Assembly (NCBI RefSeq): GCF_900116715.1
Contig: NZ_FPBM01000002.1
Span: 62,001-126,000, forward strand
Direction: 5' to 3'
DNA: 64,000 nucleotides
DNA from: Polaromonas sp. YR568
Lineage (GTDB): Bacteria > Pseudomonadota > Gammaproteobacteria > Burkholderiales > Burkholderiaceae_C
The position numbers were made by a program, and so were the translations under genes. The notes below the pieces were generated by a model, which worked only from the letters and a program-made list of their open reading frames with translations, was not told the DNA's origin and searched no databases. Below are positions 42,828 through 51,584 of this stretch, piece by piece; position 1 is the stretch's first letter, and each line of letters starts with the position of its first letter.

Positions 42828-42843
42828 GCGATGGCGGGCGCGC

Positions 42844-43956
42844 TCAAAGCGCGCTCAGCTGGCCCAGGTCCGGCCGTGCCAGCCAGGCCTGCCACTCTTC
42901 GGCCAGCTGTGCGCTGGCCGCAGTCGCTGCACTCCAGGCCTTCACCCTCGCCTGCAAGTCTGGCCCATAACGCACAAAGTCCGTACGGTCAGGCAGCTTG
43001 GCGTTGGGCAGCTTCTTGATCCACTCCGGGTCGGGTGCGAGCAGCACCATGTTGTCCAGAAAGTGCGTGGCCTTGTGGCGCCACTTGAGGCCTTTGTCGA
43101 GCCAGCCGGGCACGACGGATTTCTGAAAGTGCGGGTACAGCACCAGGCCCGCGCCGCCTGCCGTGCCCTCTGCACCCTCTGCGCCGGCCAGCACCTCATT
43201 CGCGTAGTTCAGGTGCAGGTGGTAGTCGGTAATGCCGCCGTCCCAGTAGGCGCCGGGCGGCCCGCCGGGCACGTTGTGCACGGAGCGCAGCACAAACGGG
43301 ATGGAGCAGCTGGCCTGCAACGCAAGCTTGAAGTTGTCTTCGCTCAGGTCGACCTGGCGTGTGCGGTAGTCGCTGGTGGCAAAAGGCAGTTGGGTGTCGG
43401 GTGTGGAAAACACCACACGCTCCAGCCAGGCACCCATGGCTTTGCGGTGCAGGCTGTTGGTGAGGAAAGCGCCGAAGTAGCCCAGCGGCGTAGCCAGCTT
43501 GTGCTCGCGGCCCAGCATGTGGCGCCCGCGTGAGGTGACGATGTGCAGCTTGTAGCGCGGGTGTTGCAGCACCTCGTGCACGCGGCCGCCGTAAAACTCT
43601 TTCAGGCTCTGGCCGAACTGCTCGCTCACAAAGTCGGCTGTCGGCCGTTTCTGGCCGGGCTGAAGCTCGTAGTGCTGGTGGATGTAGTCGTGCTCGAGCC
43701 GGGTGAAGCCGGCGGCCGGGTCATTCAGGCAGGCAGTGGCCATGCGCCAGGCGCCTATGGATGCGCCCACCAGATGCACCGGGTGCGTGGTCTGCGCCAG
43801 CCAGTCGCCAAAAATGAAGCGATCGAGCGCGCCAAGAATCAAGCCCTTGGGCCCGCCGGCAGCACCCGGCACCACGCCGATGTCTGCGGGCCGCAGGCCG
43901 TTTTGCTCGATGTGCCGGCGCGCCTTGGGGCCGGCATAGATGCGGAGGGCTTTCAT
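42844..43956 (-). CDS. Patatin-like phospholipase
   Basis: A 370-residue lipid acyl hydrolase of the patatin fold. The oxyanion loop GAAGGPKG is at 31-38, the nucleophile Ser66 lies in GASIG, and the catalytic Asp239 in WDGG gives the Ser-Asp dyad. No signal peptide is visible. ATG 43956 begins the conserved MKALRIYAGPKA; the frame continues upstream without similarity. It lies between the convergent porin (16-base gap) and the tex gene on the same strand. The target lipid is unknown. Confidence 0.88.
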   Translation of the reverse strand: MKALRIYAGPKARRHIEQNGLRPADIGVVPGAAGGPKGLILGALDRFIFGDWLAQTTHPVHLVGASIGAWRMATACLNDPAAGFTRLEHDYIHQHYELQPGQKRPTADFVSEQFGQSLKEFYGGRVHEVLQHPRYKLHIVTSRGRHMLGREHKLATPLGYFGAFLTNSLHRKAMGAWLERVVFSTPDTQLPFATSDYRTRQVDLSEDNFKLALQASCSIPFVLRSVHNVPGGPPGAYWDGGITDYHLHLNYANEVLAGAEGAEGTAGGAGLVLYPHFQKSVVPGWLDKGLKWRHKATHFLDNMVLLAPDPEWIKKLPNAKLPDRTDFVRYGPDLQARVKAWSAATAASAQLAEEWQAWLARPDLGQLSAL

Positions 43957-44040
43957 GGGATGTCGGTTGGTCTGCAGGCGTATTGGAGCACCAGGCAAGG
44001 AGCGCGGCTGTCCTTTGCGGGACGCGCCCTGCCCGCGCAC

Positions 44041-46407
44041 CTACTTCTTGAGCGCCGCCAGTTTGCTGAAGGCCGACTCCATGGCCGTGGCAGCCGCCGG
44101 CTGCGGCGCGCCAGTGCGCCCCCCACCATAGTTGCCGCCGCCGCGGTGCTGACCGCCGGGCCGCGCGCTTTCAAAGCGGTTGTCACGCGGGCCGTCTTTG
44201 CGGGCCGGTGCGGCGTCCAGCTTCATCGTCAGGCCGATGCGTTTGCGCGCCACGTCGACTTCGGTCACGCGCACTTTCACGATGTCGCCGGTCTTGACGA
44301 CTTCACGTGCGTCGTTCACAAACTTGTTGGCCAGCTGGCTCACATGGACCAGGCCGTCCTGATGCACGCCGATGTCGACAAAGGCGCCAAAGGCCGCCAC
44401 ATTGCTGACGGTGCCTTCCAGCGTCATGCCTTCTTTCAGGTCCTTGATGTCTTCCACGCCCTCGTTAAAGCGCGCCACCTTGAAGTCCGGGCGCGGGTCG
44501 CGGCCGGGTTTTTCCAGCTCGGTCAGGATGTCTTTGACCGTGATGACGCCGAACTGCTCATTCGCAAACAGGTCGGGCTTCAGGGTCTTGAGCATCTCTG
44601 CCCGGCCCATGAGCTCGGCCACCGGTTTGCCGGTGTGGGCCATGATTTTTTCCACCACCGGGTAGGTCTCGGGGTGCACGCCTGTCATGTCCAGCGGGTT
44701 GCTGCTGCTGCGCAAACGCAAAAAGCCTGCGCTTTGTTCAAAGGTCTTGGCGCCCAGGCCGGTCACTTTCAGCAAATCGGCACGCGAAGCAAACGCGCCA
44801 TTGGCATCACGCCAGCGCACCACCGACTTGGCCACGGTTTGCGACAGGCCCGAGACGCGGGCCAGCAGCGGCACGCTGGCGGTGTTCAGGTCCACACCCA
44901 CGCTGTTCACGCAATCCTCGACCACGGTGTCCAGGCTGCGCGCCAAGTCGCTCTGGTTCACGTCATGCTGGTACTGGCCGACGCCGATTGATTTCGGGTC
45001 GATCTTGACCAGCTCGGCCAGCGGGTCTTGCAGGCGGCGCGCAATGCTGGCTGCGCCGCGCAGGCTCACGTCCACGTCGGGCATTTCCTGGCTGGCAAAT
45101 TCACTGGCTGAGTAGACAGACGCGCCGGCTTCACTGACCACGACCTTTTCAATAACCTGCTCGGCCTTGGCCATGCCCTTGATCAGGTCGGCGGCAAGCT
45201 TGTCGGTTTCGCGGCTAGCCGTGCCGTTGCCGATGGCGATCAGGTTGACGCCGTGTTTCTCGCACAGCTTGGCCAGGGTGTGCAGCGATCCTTCCCAGTC
45301 CTTGCGCGGTTCGTGCGGGTAAACGGTAGAGGTTTCGACCAGCTTGCCGGTGGCGTCCACCACCGCCACTTTCACGCCGGTGCGTATGCCCGGGTCCAGG
45401 CCCATCACCACACGCGGGCCGGCGGGCGCTGCCAGCAGCAGGTCGCGCAGGTTGTCGGCAAATACCTTGATGGCGACTTTTTCGGCTTCTTCACGCAGGC
45501 GGGTGAACAGGTCGCGCTCCAGCGAGAGGCTGAGCTTGACGCGCCAGGTCCAGGCCACGGCCTTGCGGATCAGGTCGTCGGCCGGGCGCGCCTTGTGGCT
45601 CCAGCCCAGGTGCAGTGCGATCTTGCCTTCCGCGATGCTGGGTTTGCCGGGCTCAGCTTGCTCGGGCAGCACCAGCTTGGCGTCCAGAATCTCCAGCCCG
45701 CGGCCGCGAAACACCGCCAATGCGCGGTGCGACGGTACACGGCCGATCGGCTCGTCATAGTCGAAGTAATCGCGGAATTTGCTGTTGTCGGCGTTGTTCT
45801 CGTCTTTGCCGGTCACCAGCTTGGAGCTGAACAGCCCTTCGCTCCAGAGCCAGTTACGCAGCGATTGCACCAGGCCCGCATCTTCGGCCCAGCGCTCGCT
45901 GAGGATGTCACGCACGCCGTCCAGCACCGCCTGCACGGTAGTGAAGTCGTCACCGCTTTCGTTCTTCTCGGCCTTCACAAAGGCGGCGGCTTCGTCGGCG
46001 GGCACCAGCGACGGGTCGGCAAACAGCTTGTCGGCCAGCGGCTCAATCCCGGCTTCGCGCGCGATCTGGCCCTTGGTGCGGCGCTTGGGCTTGAAGGGCA
46101 GGTACAAATCTTCCAGGTCCTGCTTGGTGGCGGCAAATTCAATCGCCGCGCGCAGCTCTTGTGTGAGCTTGCCTTGCTCTTCAATGCTTTTCAGAACCGA
46201 TTCACGGCGCTCTTCCAGCTCACGCAGGTAGCCCAGCCGGTGCTCGAGTTCGCGCAGCTGGATGTCGTCCAGCCCGCCGGTGGCCTCTTTGCGGTAACGC
46301 GCGATAAACGGTACTGTGGCGCCGCCGTCGAGCAACTCCACGGCCGCATTGATCTGGTGTTCCTGGACTTTGATTTCTGCCGCGATCTGGCGGATGATTT
46401 TCTGCAT
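44041..46407 (-). CDS. tex: Tex-family RNA-binding transcription accessory protein
   Basis: A 788-residue protein with the full Tex layout: N-terminal helical region, YqgF-like RNase H fold ([22 protein letters not shown] near residue 330), helix-hairpin-helix modules ([25 protein letters not shown]), and a C-terminal S1 domain ([33 protein letters not shown], ~residues 660-730). A Gly/Arg/Asn-rich tail follows. Tex acts at transcription complexes and RNA, and affects toxin expression and stress survival in other species. Start ATG 46407; divergent from the LapA-like gene. Confidence 0.95.
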   Translation of the reverse strand: MQKIIRQIAAEIKVQEHQINAAVELLDGGATVPFIARYRKEATGGLDDIQLRELEHRLGYLRELEERRESVLKSIEEQGKLTQELRAAIEFAATKQDLEDLYLPFKPKRRTKGQIAREAGIEPLADKLFADPSLVPADEAAAFVKAEKNESGDDFTTVQAVLDGVRDILSERWAEDAGLVQSLRNWLWSEGLFSSKLVTGKDENNADNSKFRDYFDYDEPIGRVPSHRALAVFRGRGLEILDAKLVLPEQAEPGKPSIAEGKIALHLGWSHKARPADDLIRKAVAWTWRVKLSLSLERDLFTRLREEAEKVAIKVFADNLRDLLLAAPAGPRVVMGLDPGIRTGVKVAVVDATGKLVETSTVYPHEPRKDWEGSLHTLAKLCEKHGVNLIAIGNGTASRETDKLAADLIKGMAKAEQVIEKVVVSEAGASVYSASEFASQEMPDVDVSLRGAASIARRLQDPLAELVKIDPKSIGVGQYQHDVNQSDLARSLDTVVEDCVNSVGVDLNTASVPLLARVSGLSQTVAKSVVRWRDANGAFASRADLLKVTGLGAKTFEQSAGFLRLRSSSNPLDMTGVHPETYPVVEKIMAHTGKPVAELMGRAEMLKTLKPDLFANEQFGVITVKDILTELEKPGRDPRPDFKVARFNEGVEDIKDLKEGMTLEGTVSNVAAFGAFVDIGVHQDGLVHVSQLANKFVNDAREVVKTGDIVKVRVTEVDVARKRIGLTMKLDAAPARKDGPRDNRFESARPGGQHRGGGNYGGGRTGAPQPAAATAMESAFSKLAALKK

Positions 46408-46602
46408 AGAGAGAGAAGATTCCGAAGAGGTTCGAGGAAAGCTGAAAAAGAAAAACGAAAGCGGTAATCGTTATGCAGTCCCTCTGAGGGCCAAACACAA
46501 ACTGACGCCAAGGGTCGGCATTGTCCCACAGCCAAATTGAGCGGCTACGCCCAAAATTACCCGAGCTGAAAAGCAATTTCTTACATTTTTCGGAGGGCGT
46601 TT

Positions 46603-47121
46603 ATGCGGACTCGCACAATTTTTCTGGTGGTCTCCATCCTGTTGCTGGCGGGCTTTGTCGCCCTCAACCTGGACGAGTTCTCCCGCGTCAGCATGCTGAG
46701 CCTGGGTTTCACCACCATCCAGGTGCCTTTGGGCCTGGTCATGCTCCTGCTGCTGGTGATTGCAACGGTGGTGTTTCTGGCCAGCACGCTCTATATGCAA
46801 AGCACCAATCTGCTGGAAACCCGGCAATATGCGCGCGAACTCAATACCCAGCGTGAACTCGCCGACAAGGCCGAAGCCTCGCGCTTCACTGAACTGCGCA
46901 GCTACCTGGAAGTACAGGCCCTGGCAGCCCAGCACCGCGAAGCCGCAGCCGCCACCGTGCTGGCCGAGCGTTTTGCGCAGCAACAGCAGTTGCTGCTGAC
47001 ACGGCTGGAGCAGTCCGACAACACCATGGCCGCCTACATGGGCCAGCTGGAAGACCAGATGGAACGGCGCAACGGCATGGGCAGTGCGCAAAAAGACCAC
47101 CTGACCATGCCACTGGTGTAA
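46603..47121 (+). CDS. LapA-like membrane protein with coiled coil
   Basis: A 172-residue protein. Two membrane helices (residues ~5-23 and ~43-66) with the LNLDEFSRVSMLSLGF connector resemble the LapA/YciS domain. Residues ~75-150 are an Ala/Glu/Gln-rich coiled coil facing the cytoplasm (ELADKAEASRFTELRSYLEVQ). In enterobacteria LapA helps regulate lipopolysaccharide assembly; whether this protein does so is inference. A GGAGGG-like site (CGGAGGGCG) precedes ATG 46603. Confidence 0.78.
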   Translation: MRTRTIFLVVSILLLAGFVALNLDEFSRVSMLSLGFTTIQVPLGLVMLLLLVIATVVFLASTLYMQSTNLLETRQYARELNTQRELADKAEASRFTELRSYLEVQALAAQHREAAAATVLAERFAQQQQLLLTRLEQSDNTMAAYMGQLEDQMERRNGMGSAQKDHLTMPLV

Positions 47122-47212
47122 GAAACCCCGGCATCGCGCGACCAACGGCTATCTGCAGGCGCTTGTCCCTTTTGGGGCGCGGCGCCTGCTTTCCATGCCA
47201 TTGGAGACGCCC

Positions 47213-47983
47213 ATGCCAACCCGTTCAAACCCACGAATTTCCTGGATCGCAGCGGCCACCCTGCTATCGGTGAGTTGCAGCGCTTTCGCGGTGCAAAACG
47301 CCTGCACCGTCGCGTCAGGGCCTGCGATAACGCCGGTGATCGAGCTCTATACCTCCGAGGGCTGCAGCTCCTGCCCGCCCGCCGACAAATGGGTGTCGTC
47401 GCTTAAAAGCTCGGGCATGGTGGTGCAGGCCTTTCACGTCAGTTATTGGGACCACCTGGGCTGGATCGACCGCTTTGCCGCGCCGGCCTATACGAAGCGC
47501 CAGCATGAAGTCGCCGCCCGCAACAAGCTGCGCGACGTCTATACCCCGCAGGCGGTGCTCAATGGCAAGGACTTGCCGGCCTGGGGCCCCAGACCTCCCG
47601 GCGGCAAGGAGCCGGCCCGCGCCGGCATTGTGCTGACGCAGTTGAGCGCCGACCAGTTTGAAGCCACGGTAACGCCCGTTGCGGCGCAGCAGGCCGCCTC
47701 CTCCTGGTCGGCTTACTGGACGGTGACCGAGCATGGCCATAGCTCCAAAGTGCGCGCCGGCGAAAACGCCGGCGAGTTTCTCAAACACGATTTCGTGGTG
47801 CGCCAGTACACCCAGGCGGGCGACTACAAAAGCGAGGGTGCTTCGCCGCAAAAGCTGGGCTTTTACAGCATTGCGGCCACGCCCGGCCATGAACGCCAGA
47901 TCAACCTGGTGGTGTTTGAGCCCCAAACCGGCAAGACGCTACAGGCCGTGAGCCTGCGGTGCGCGGACGCGTTGAAGCCGTAA
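47213..47983 (+). CDS. Exported DUF1223 thioredoxin-fold protein
   Basis: A 256-residue secreted protein. A signal peptide ends near residue 24 (SAFAV). The core ELYTSEGCSSCPPADKW carries a Cys-x-x-Cys at the position of a thioredoxin active site, and SYWDHLGWIDRFAAPAYTKRQ and YTPQAVLNGK are DUF1223 hallmarks. The domain is widespread in proteobacteria without a proven role, probably in periplasmic redox chemistry. GGAG seven bases upstream favours ATG 47213 over 47195. Confidence 0.88.
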   Translation: MPTRSNPRISWIAAATLLSVSCSAFAVQNACTVASGPAITPVIELYTSEGCSSCPPADKWVSSLKSSGMVVQAFHVSYWDHLGWIDRFAAPAYTKRQHEVAARNKLRDVYTPQAVLNGKDLPAWGPRPPGGKEPARAGIVLTQLSADQFEATVTPVAAQQAASSWSAYWTVTEHGHSSKVRAGENAGEFLKHDFVVRQYTQAGDYKSEGASPQKLGFYSIAATPGHERQINLVVFEPQTGKTLQAVSLRCADALKP

Positions 47984-48017
47984 CCGGTTCTGGCAAGGCC
48001 TGCCGCACAATGGAGAG

Positions 48018-48530
48018 ATGGATTCACGATCGCCCTCCTCTTCACCACCGCTGGGCCTGCGCACGCCCGATGCCGCCGACTACGCCGCATTGGGCGCCTG
48101 GGTGCCGGACGCCGAGACCTGCATTCGCTGGTCCGGCCCGAAGCTCAAGTTTCCGTTTATGCCAGAGCAACTTCCGCAACTGCTGGCCGAGCCTGGCTCC
48201 CACAGCTTTGTGATGAGCCGCGGCCCGGCCGAAGCACTGGGCTTTTGCCAGTTTTGGGAGCGTGAGGCCGGTGTGGCCCACCTGGCGCGCATCATCCTGG
48301 CGCCCGCCGCACGCGGGCAAGGCCTGGCCGCCACGCTGTGCAGGCTGCTCATGGCCCAGGCAGCCCAGATCGCAGGCGCCCACACCTTCACCCTGCGCGT
48401 GTACCGCGACAACCACCCTGCCCTTGCCGCCTACGAAGGCCTGGGTTTTGTGGCCGTGCCCGAGCAATCGGACGAGCGCATCTTTTTCATGCGCAAGCCG
48501 CCGGCCGGCGCAGCACCCGCAAAAGCTTGA
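48018..48530 (+). CDS. GNAT-family N-acetyltransferase
   Basis: A 170-residue acetyltransferase. The acetyl-CoA site is at ARIILAPAARGQGLAATLCRLLM (Gln/Arg-x-x-Gly-x-Gly/Ala type), followed by TLRVYRDNHPALAAYEGLGFVAV. The first 20 residues are Ser/Pro-rich. The purine run GGAGAG ends just before ATG 48018. Its acceptor is unknown. It is followed by glpM on the same strand. Confidence 0.88.
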   Translation: MDSRSPSSSPPLGLRTPDAADYAALGAWVPDAETCIRWSGPKLKFPFMPEQLPQLLAEPGSHSFVMSRGPAEALGFCQFWEREAGVAHLARIILAPAARGQGLAATLCRLLMAQAAQIAGAHTFTLRVYRDNHPALAAYEGLGFVAVPEQSDERIFFMRKPPAGAAPAKA

Positions 48531-48555
48531 AGTTGCTTCGCTAAACTGCCTCCCC

Positions 48556-48906
48556 ATGTTGTCCCTGTTTCTTAAATGCCTGCTGGGCGCGCTTGCCGTG
48601 CTGGTGATCGCCCTTCTATCCCGCTCGCGCAGCTTTTTTATTGCCGGGCTGGTGCCGCTATTTCCCACATTCGCGCTGATCGCCCACTACATCGTGGGCA
48701 GCGAACGCTCTGTGGCTGACTTGCGCACCACGGCCTTGTTCGGTCTGTGGTCGCTGATCCCTTATGCCGTCTACCTGCTGGCGGTGTACTGGCTGAGCGT
48801 ACGCACCACGCTGACCATCACGCTGGCGAGCGCCACATTGGCCTGGGGGGTCGCTGCGGGCGCCCTGCTGCTCGGCTGGAGCCGCGCCTACCCGTCCGCG
48901 CTCTGA
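48556..48906 (+). CDS. glpM: GlpM-family inner-membrane protein
   Basis: A 116-residue protein with four hydrophobic helices and the GlpM-characteristic IAGLVPLFPTFALIAHYIVGSE followed by LRTTALFGLWSLIPY. GlpM was named in Pseudomonas, where it is needed for efficient alginate production; its mechanism is unknown. ATG 48556 starts 25 bases after the acetyltransferase stop. Confidence 0.85.
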   Translation: MLSLFLKCLLGALAVLVIALLSRSRSFFIAGLVPLFPTFALIAHYIVGSERSVADLRTTALFGLWSLIPYAVYLLAVYWLSVRTTLTITLASATLAWGVAAGALLLGWSRAYPSAL

Positions 48907-48980
48907 ATCCGGGCGCCGATGCGGCCCTGAATTTGCTTGTGTTGTCCTGAGCCGCCCCACACAACCCGCAAGTTCACCCC

Positions 48981-49472
48981 ATGTTCGACTTCATCAAACC
49001 GCCGCTGTACATCCGCCTGTCGCCCGCCCGACTGACAGTTCGCAATGTGAAAACGGGCGAATCCATTTCAGAGCCACCCGACATCGCCATCTCCCGGGGG
49101 CCCAAGCAAAAGATCCTGGGTGTGGGCAACGACGCAGCCCTGCACAGGTCGAGCAAATCAGCGCTGGTGATCAACCCGTTTACCCACCCGCGTTCGATGA
49201 TGTCCGACTTCACTACCGGGCAGGCGGTGGTGAAGGCTTTTGTGCGCAAGCTGCGCAAAGGCGGGCCCTTGGCGCCTGCGCCCCGTGTGGTGTTCCATCC
49301 GCAAGGTGACCCGGCCGGCGGCTTTACGCAAGTCGAAATCCGGGCGTTTCGTGAAATGGCTCTGGGCGCCGGCGCCTCGGAAGTCGTCGTCTGGCAAGGG
49401 CAGGACCTGAACGATGAGCAGGTGCTGACGCGCCAATACCCTTCCACAGGCCAGGTTCTGGATGAGGGTTGA
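48981..49472 (+). CDS. Half-length MreB-like (actin-fold) protein
   Basis: A 163-residue protein whose whole length lines up with the first ~155 residues of MreB: FDFIKPPLYIRLSPARLTVRN for the first strands, EPPDIAIS for NEPSVVA, KILGVGNDA for the VGxEA region, VINPFTHPRSMMSDF for the I-x-P-x-x-x-G-x-I-x-D-F region, and FREMALGAGASEVVVWQ for the REAAxxAGAREV region. The first phosphate-binding motif (DLGT in MreB) is replaced by LSPA, and subdomain II is missing, so ATP binding is unlikely. Open frame and spacing suggest a working gene, not a fresh truncation. Confidence 0.72.
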   Translation: MFDFIKPPLYIRLSPARLTVRNVKTGESISEPPDIAISRGPKQKILGVGNDAALHRSSKSALVINPFTHPRSMMSDFTTGQAVVKAFVRKLRKGGPLAPAPRVVFHPQGDPAGGFTQVEIRAFREMALGAGASEVVVWQGQDLNDEQVLTRQYPSTGQVLDEG

Positions 49473-49484
49473 TCTGGACTGCCT

Positions 49485-49525
49485 GCTATAGATTTAGTAG
49501 CTGCTTCCGGCCGTCCCGTCTGGGT
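49485..49525 (+). repeat. Dispersed palindromic repeat, copy C, in the serA leader region
   Basis: GCTATAGATTTAGTAGC (49485-49501), then TG and the tail CTTCC...CCGTCCCGTCTGGG. The core length and tail wording match copy B closely. It begins 13 bases after the stop of the MreB-like gene. Confidence 0.65.
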
Positions 49526-49548
49526 AGAACCGGTACTTTCCTGATGAA

Positions 49549-49592
49549 CGGGCCTGAGCCCATCCTGGCGCTTCGGCCAAACCGCCCCTCAG
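49549..49592 (+). promoter_or_regulatory. Possible structured leader ahead of serA
   Basis: Several short inverted repeats overlap here: GGGC-CTGA-GCCC, TGGC-GCTTCG-GCCA, and CTGAG (49554-49558) with CTCAG (49588-49592). They could form alternative hairpins in the serA leader. It does not match a riboswitch class I know. Confidence 0.25.
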
Positions 49593-49655
49593 CATGGGTA
49601 TTTCGCATCCTTCATACTGGGCGTCCCTTTCTTTTACCGGTGTGCCCGCTTTTCC

Positions 49656-50885
49656 ATGAACAAAACCTCGGTCGACAAGCAAAAAATCAAGTTCCTGTTG
49701 CTGGAGGGCATTCACCCCTCCGCTGTAGAAGTTCTCAAGGCCGCGGGTTACTCCAACATCGAAAGCCTGTCCGGCGCGCTGCCGGATGATGAGCTCAAAG
49801 TCAAAATCGCCGACGCACATTTTGTCGGCATCCGCTCGCGCACCCAGCTCACCGCCGAGGTATTTGCCCAGGCCGGCAAGCTGGCGGCGGTCGGCTGCTT
49901 TTGCATAGGCACCAACCAGGTTGACCTGAACGCCGCCCGTGAGCGCGGCATCGCGGTGTTCAACGCACCTTTTTCCAACACCCGTTCGGTGGCCGAGCTG
50001 GTGTTGGCCGAGGCGATCTTGCTGCTACGCGGCGTGCCCGAGAAAAGCGCGGTGGCGCACCGCGGCGGCTGGCTCAAGTCGGCCGACAACGCTTATGAAA
50101 TCCGCGGCAAGACGCTGGGCATCGTCGGCTATGGCTCCATCGGCACGCAGCTGTCGGTGCTGGCCGAGGCGCTGGGCATGCAGGTGGTGTTTTTTGATGT
50201 GGTGACCAAGCTGCCGCTGGGCAACGCGCGCCAGGTGGCGCAGCTCAAAGACCTGCTGGCCCAGTCTGACGTGGTGAGCCTGCACGTGCCTGAGACCCAG
50301 GCGACGCAGTGGATGATTGGCGCGGCCGAGATCGCCGCCATCAAGCCCGGCGGCGTGCTGATCAATGCCTCGCGCGGCACGGTGGTCGAGATCGAGCCGC
50401 TGGCTGAAGCCCTGAAACAAAAACGGCTGCTGGGCGCGGCGATCGACGTGTTCCCGGTGGAGCCGCGCACCAACAAAGACAGCTTTGAGTCGCCCCTGCG
50501 CGGCCTGGACAACGTGATTCTGACGCCGCATGTAGGTGGCTCAACCATGGAAGCCCAGGAAAACATCGGGATTGAAGTCGCTGAAAAGCTGGTGAAGTAC
50601 AGCGACAACGGCACTTCAACCTCGTCCGTCAACTTCCCCGAAGTCGCGCTGCCGGCCCACCCGGGCAAGCACCGCCTGCTGCACATTCACCGCAACGTGC
50701 CGGGTGTGCTGTCGGAAATCAACAAGGTGTTTGCCGCCAATGGCATCAACATCGCGTCGCAGTACCTGCAGACCAACGAAGCCATCGGTTACGTAGTGAT
50801 CGACATCGATGCGGCGCACTCGGACATCGCGCTGGCCAAGCTGGCCGAGGTGCCTGGCACCATCCGCAGCCGGGTGCTGTTTTAG
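49656..50885 (+). CDS. serA: D-3-phosphoglycerate dehydrogenase
   Basis: A 409-residue enzyme for the first step of serine synthesis, close to the E. coli length. The NAD motif GIVGYGSIGTQLS starts near residue 155, and catalytic His292 is in LTPHVGGST with Glu in the VFPVEP region. The C-terminal ACT domain (from ~335; HRNVPGVLSEINKVFAANGINIASQYLQT) is the usual serine-binding, feedback-inhibition site. Start ATG 49656. A palindromic repeat and a structured leader lie upstream. Confidence 0.95.
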   Translation: MNKTSVDKQKIKFLLLEGIHPSAVEVLKAAGYSNIESLSGALPDDELKVKIADAHFVGIRSRTQLTAEVFAQAGKLAAVGCFCIGTNQVDLNAARERGIAVFNAPFSNTRSVAELVLAEAILLLRGVPEKSAVAHRGGWLKSADNAYEIRGKTLGIVGYGSIGTQLSVLAEALGMQVVFFDVVTKLPLGNARQVAQLKDLLAQSDVVSLHVPETQATQWMIGAAEIAAIKPGGVLINASRGTVVEIEPLAEALKQKRLLGAAIDVFPVEPRTNKDSFESPLRGLDNVILTPHVGGSTMEAQENIGIEVAEKLVKYSDNGTSTSSVNFPEVALPAHPGKHRLLHIHRNVPGVLSEINKVFAANGINIASQYLQTNEAIGYVVIDIDAAHSDIALAKLAEVPGTIRSRVLF

Positions 50886-50910
50886 GCAACAGGCGGGGGA
50901 GCAGGCGGCC

Positions 50911-51537
50911 TTACTGGATAGGTGCGCCGGGCAACCCGGCCGGCACCTGCAGGCCCAGCAAGGCCGCAAGCGCCGCGGTGGGCATGGCGCCCTCTCGCGT
51001 GACGAGCGCACCGGTTTGCGCATGGGTTCCCACGATGCTCGGGATGGAGCTGAAGCCCAGCCGGGTCATGAGCGCCGTGTTCTTGGCGACGGCGTCTTTT
51101 TGTGCATCGATGCTGCCCGCAGCGCTGATGCCGCCACGCCCGGCCTGCAGCGACGCCTCGTGTTCGTCCATGGCGGCCACCGGGTCGCCGGCGGCCAGCA
51201 GCGTAGCGCCTTGCGAGGTGCTGGCCGCGTTCAGGATGCCGACCGGAATCCAGACAAACTTGGCCTGCGACTTCAGCGGTTTGGCGGCCTGCCACAGCAC
51301 GGCGCAATGGGGGCACTGGGCATCAAAAAACACATACACGGTGCGCTGGCTCATCTGGGAGCCGGCAACAAAGCCCTTGGCTTCGGCCGCGATCACGGCG
51401 GTAGAGACGGGGGTGCTTGCCGCCGCAGCCTTGTCGCCCGTAGCGTCCGGCGAGTCTTTACAGCCGGCCAGCAGCAGGCCTGCCGCCAGGACTGCGGCGA
51501 TGGAGAGGGAGCCAAAGGATTGCAAGGGTTTGAGCAT
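50911..51537 (-). CDS. DsbG/DsbC-like thiol-disulfide lipoprotein
   Basis: A 208-residue periplasmic lipoprotein. The lipobox LLLAGC gives lipidated Cys26. The thioredoxin active site FFDAQCPHC has Cys75 and Cys78, and SSIPSIV supplies the cis-Pro. The N-terminal dimerisation domain of classical DsbC/DsbG is much reduced. CPHC is the DsbA-type dipeptide, whereas DsbG usually has CPYC. ATG 51537 was chosen because the longer frame lacks a signal-like start. It is the last gene of the leftward cluster. Confidence 0.85.
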   Translation of the reverse strand: MLKPLQSFGSLSIAAVLAAGLLLAGCKDSPDATGDKAAAASTPVSTAVIAAEAKGFVAGSQMSQRTVYVFFDAQCPHCAVLWQAAKPLKSQAKFVWIPVGILNAASTSQGATLLAAGDPVAAMDEHEASLQAGRGGISAAGSIDAQKDAVAKNTALMTRLGFSSIPSIVGTHAQTGALVTREGAMPTAALAALLGLQVPAGLPGAPIQ

Positions 51538-51584
51538 GGTGCCAGCCGTGAATGGATGAAGCGGCAAGAATAGCGCAGCAGGCC

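Noticed and set aside
43543..46467. Long rightward frames opposite patatin and tex (482 and 404 codons)
   Set aside because: Both translate to His/Gln/Val-rich sequence with no family resemblance, while the leftward genes have complete catalytic or structural motifs.
49549..49592. A known riboswitch upstream of serA
   Set aside because: The short hairpins do not reproduce the conserved core of any glycine, SAM or other class I can recall, so only a generic structured leader is listed.
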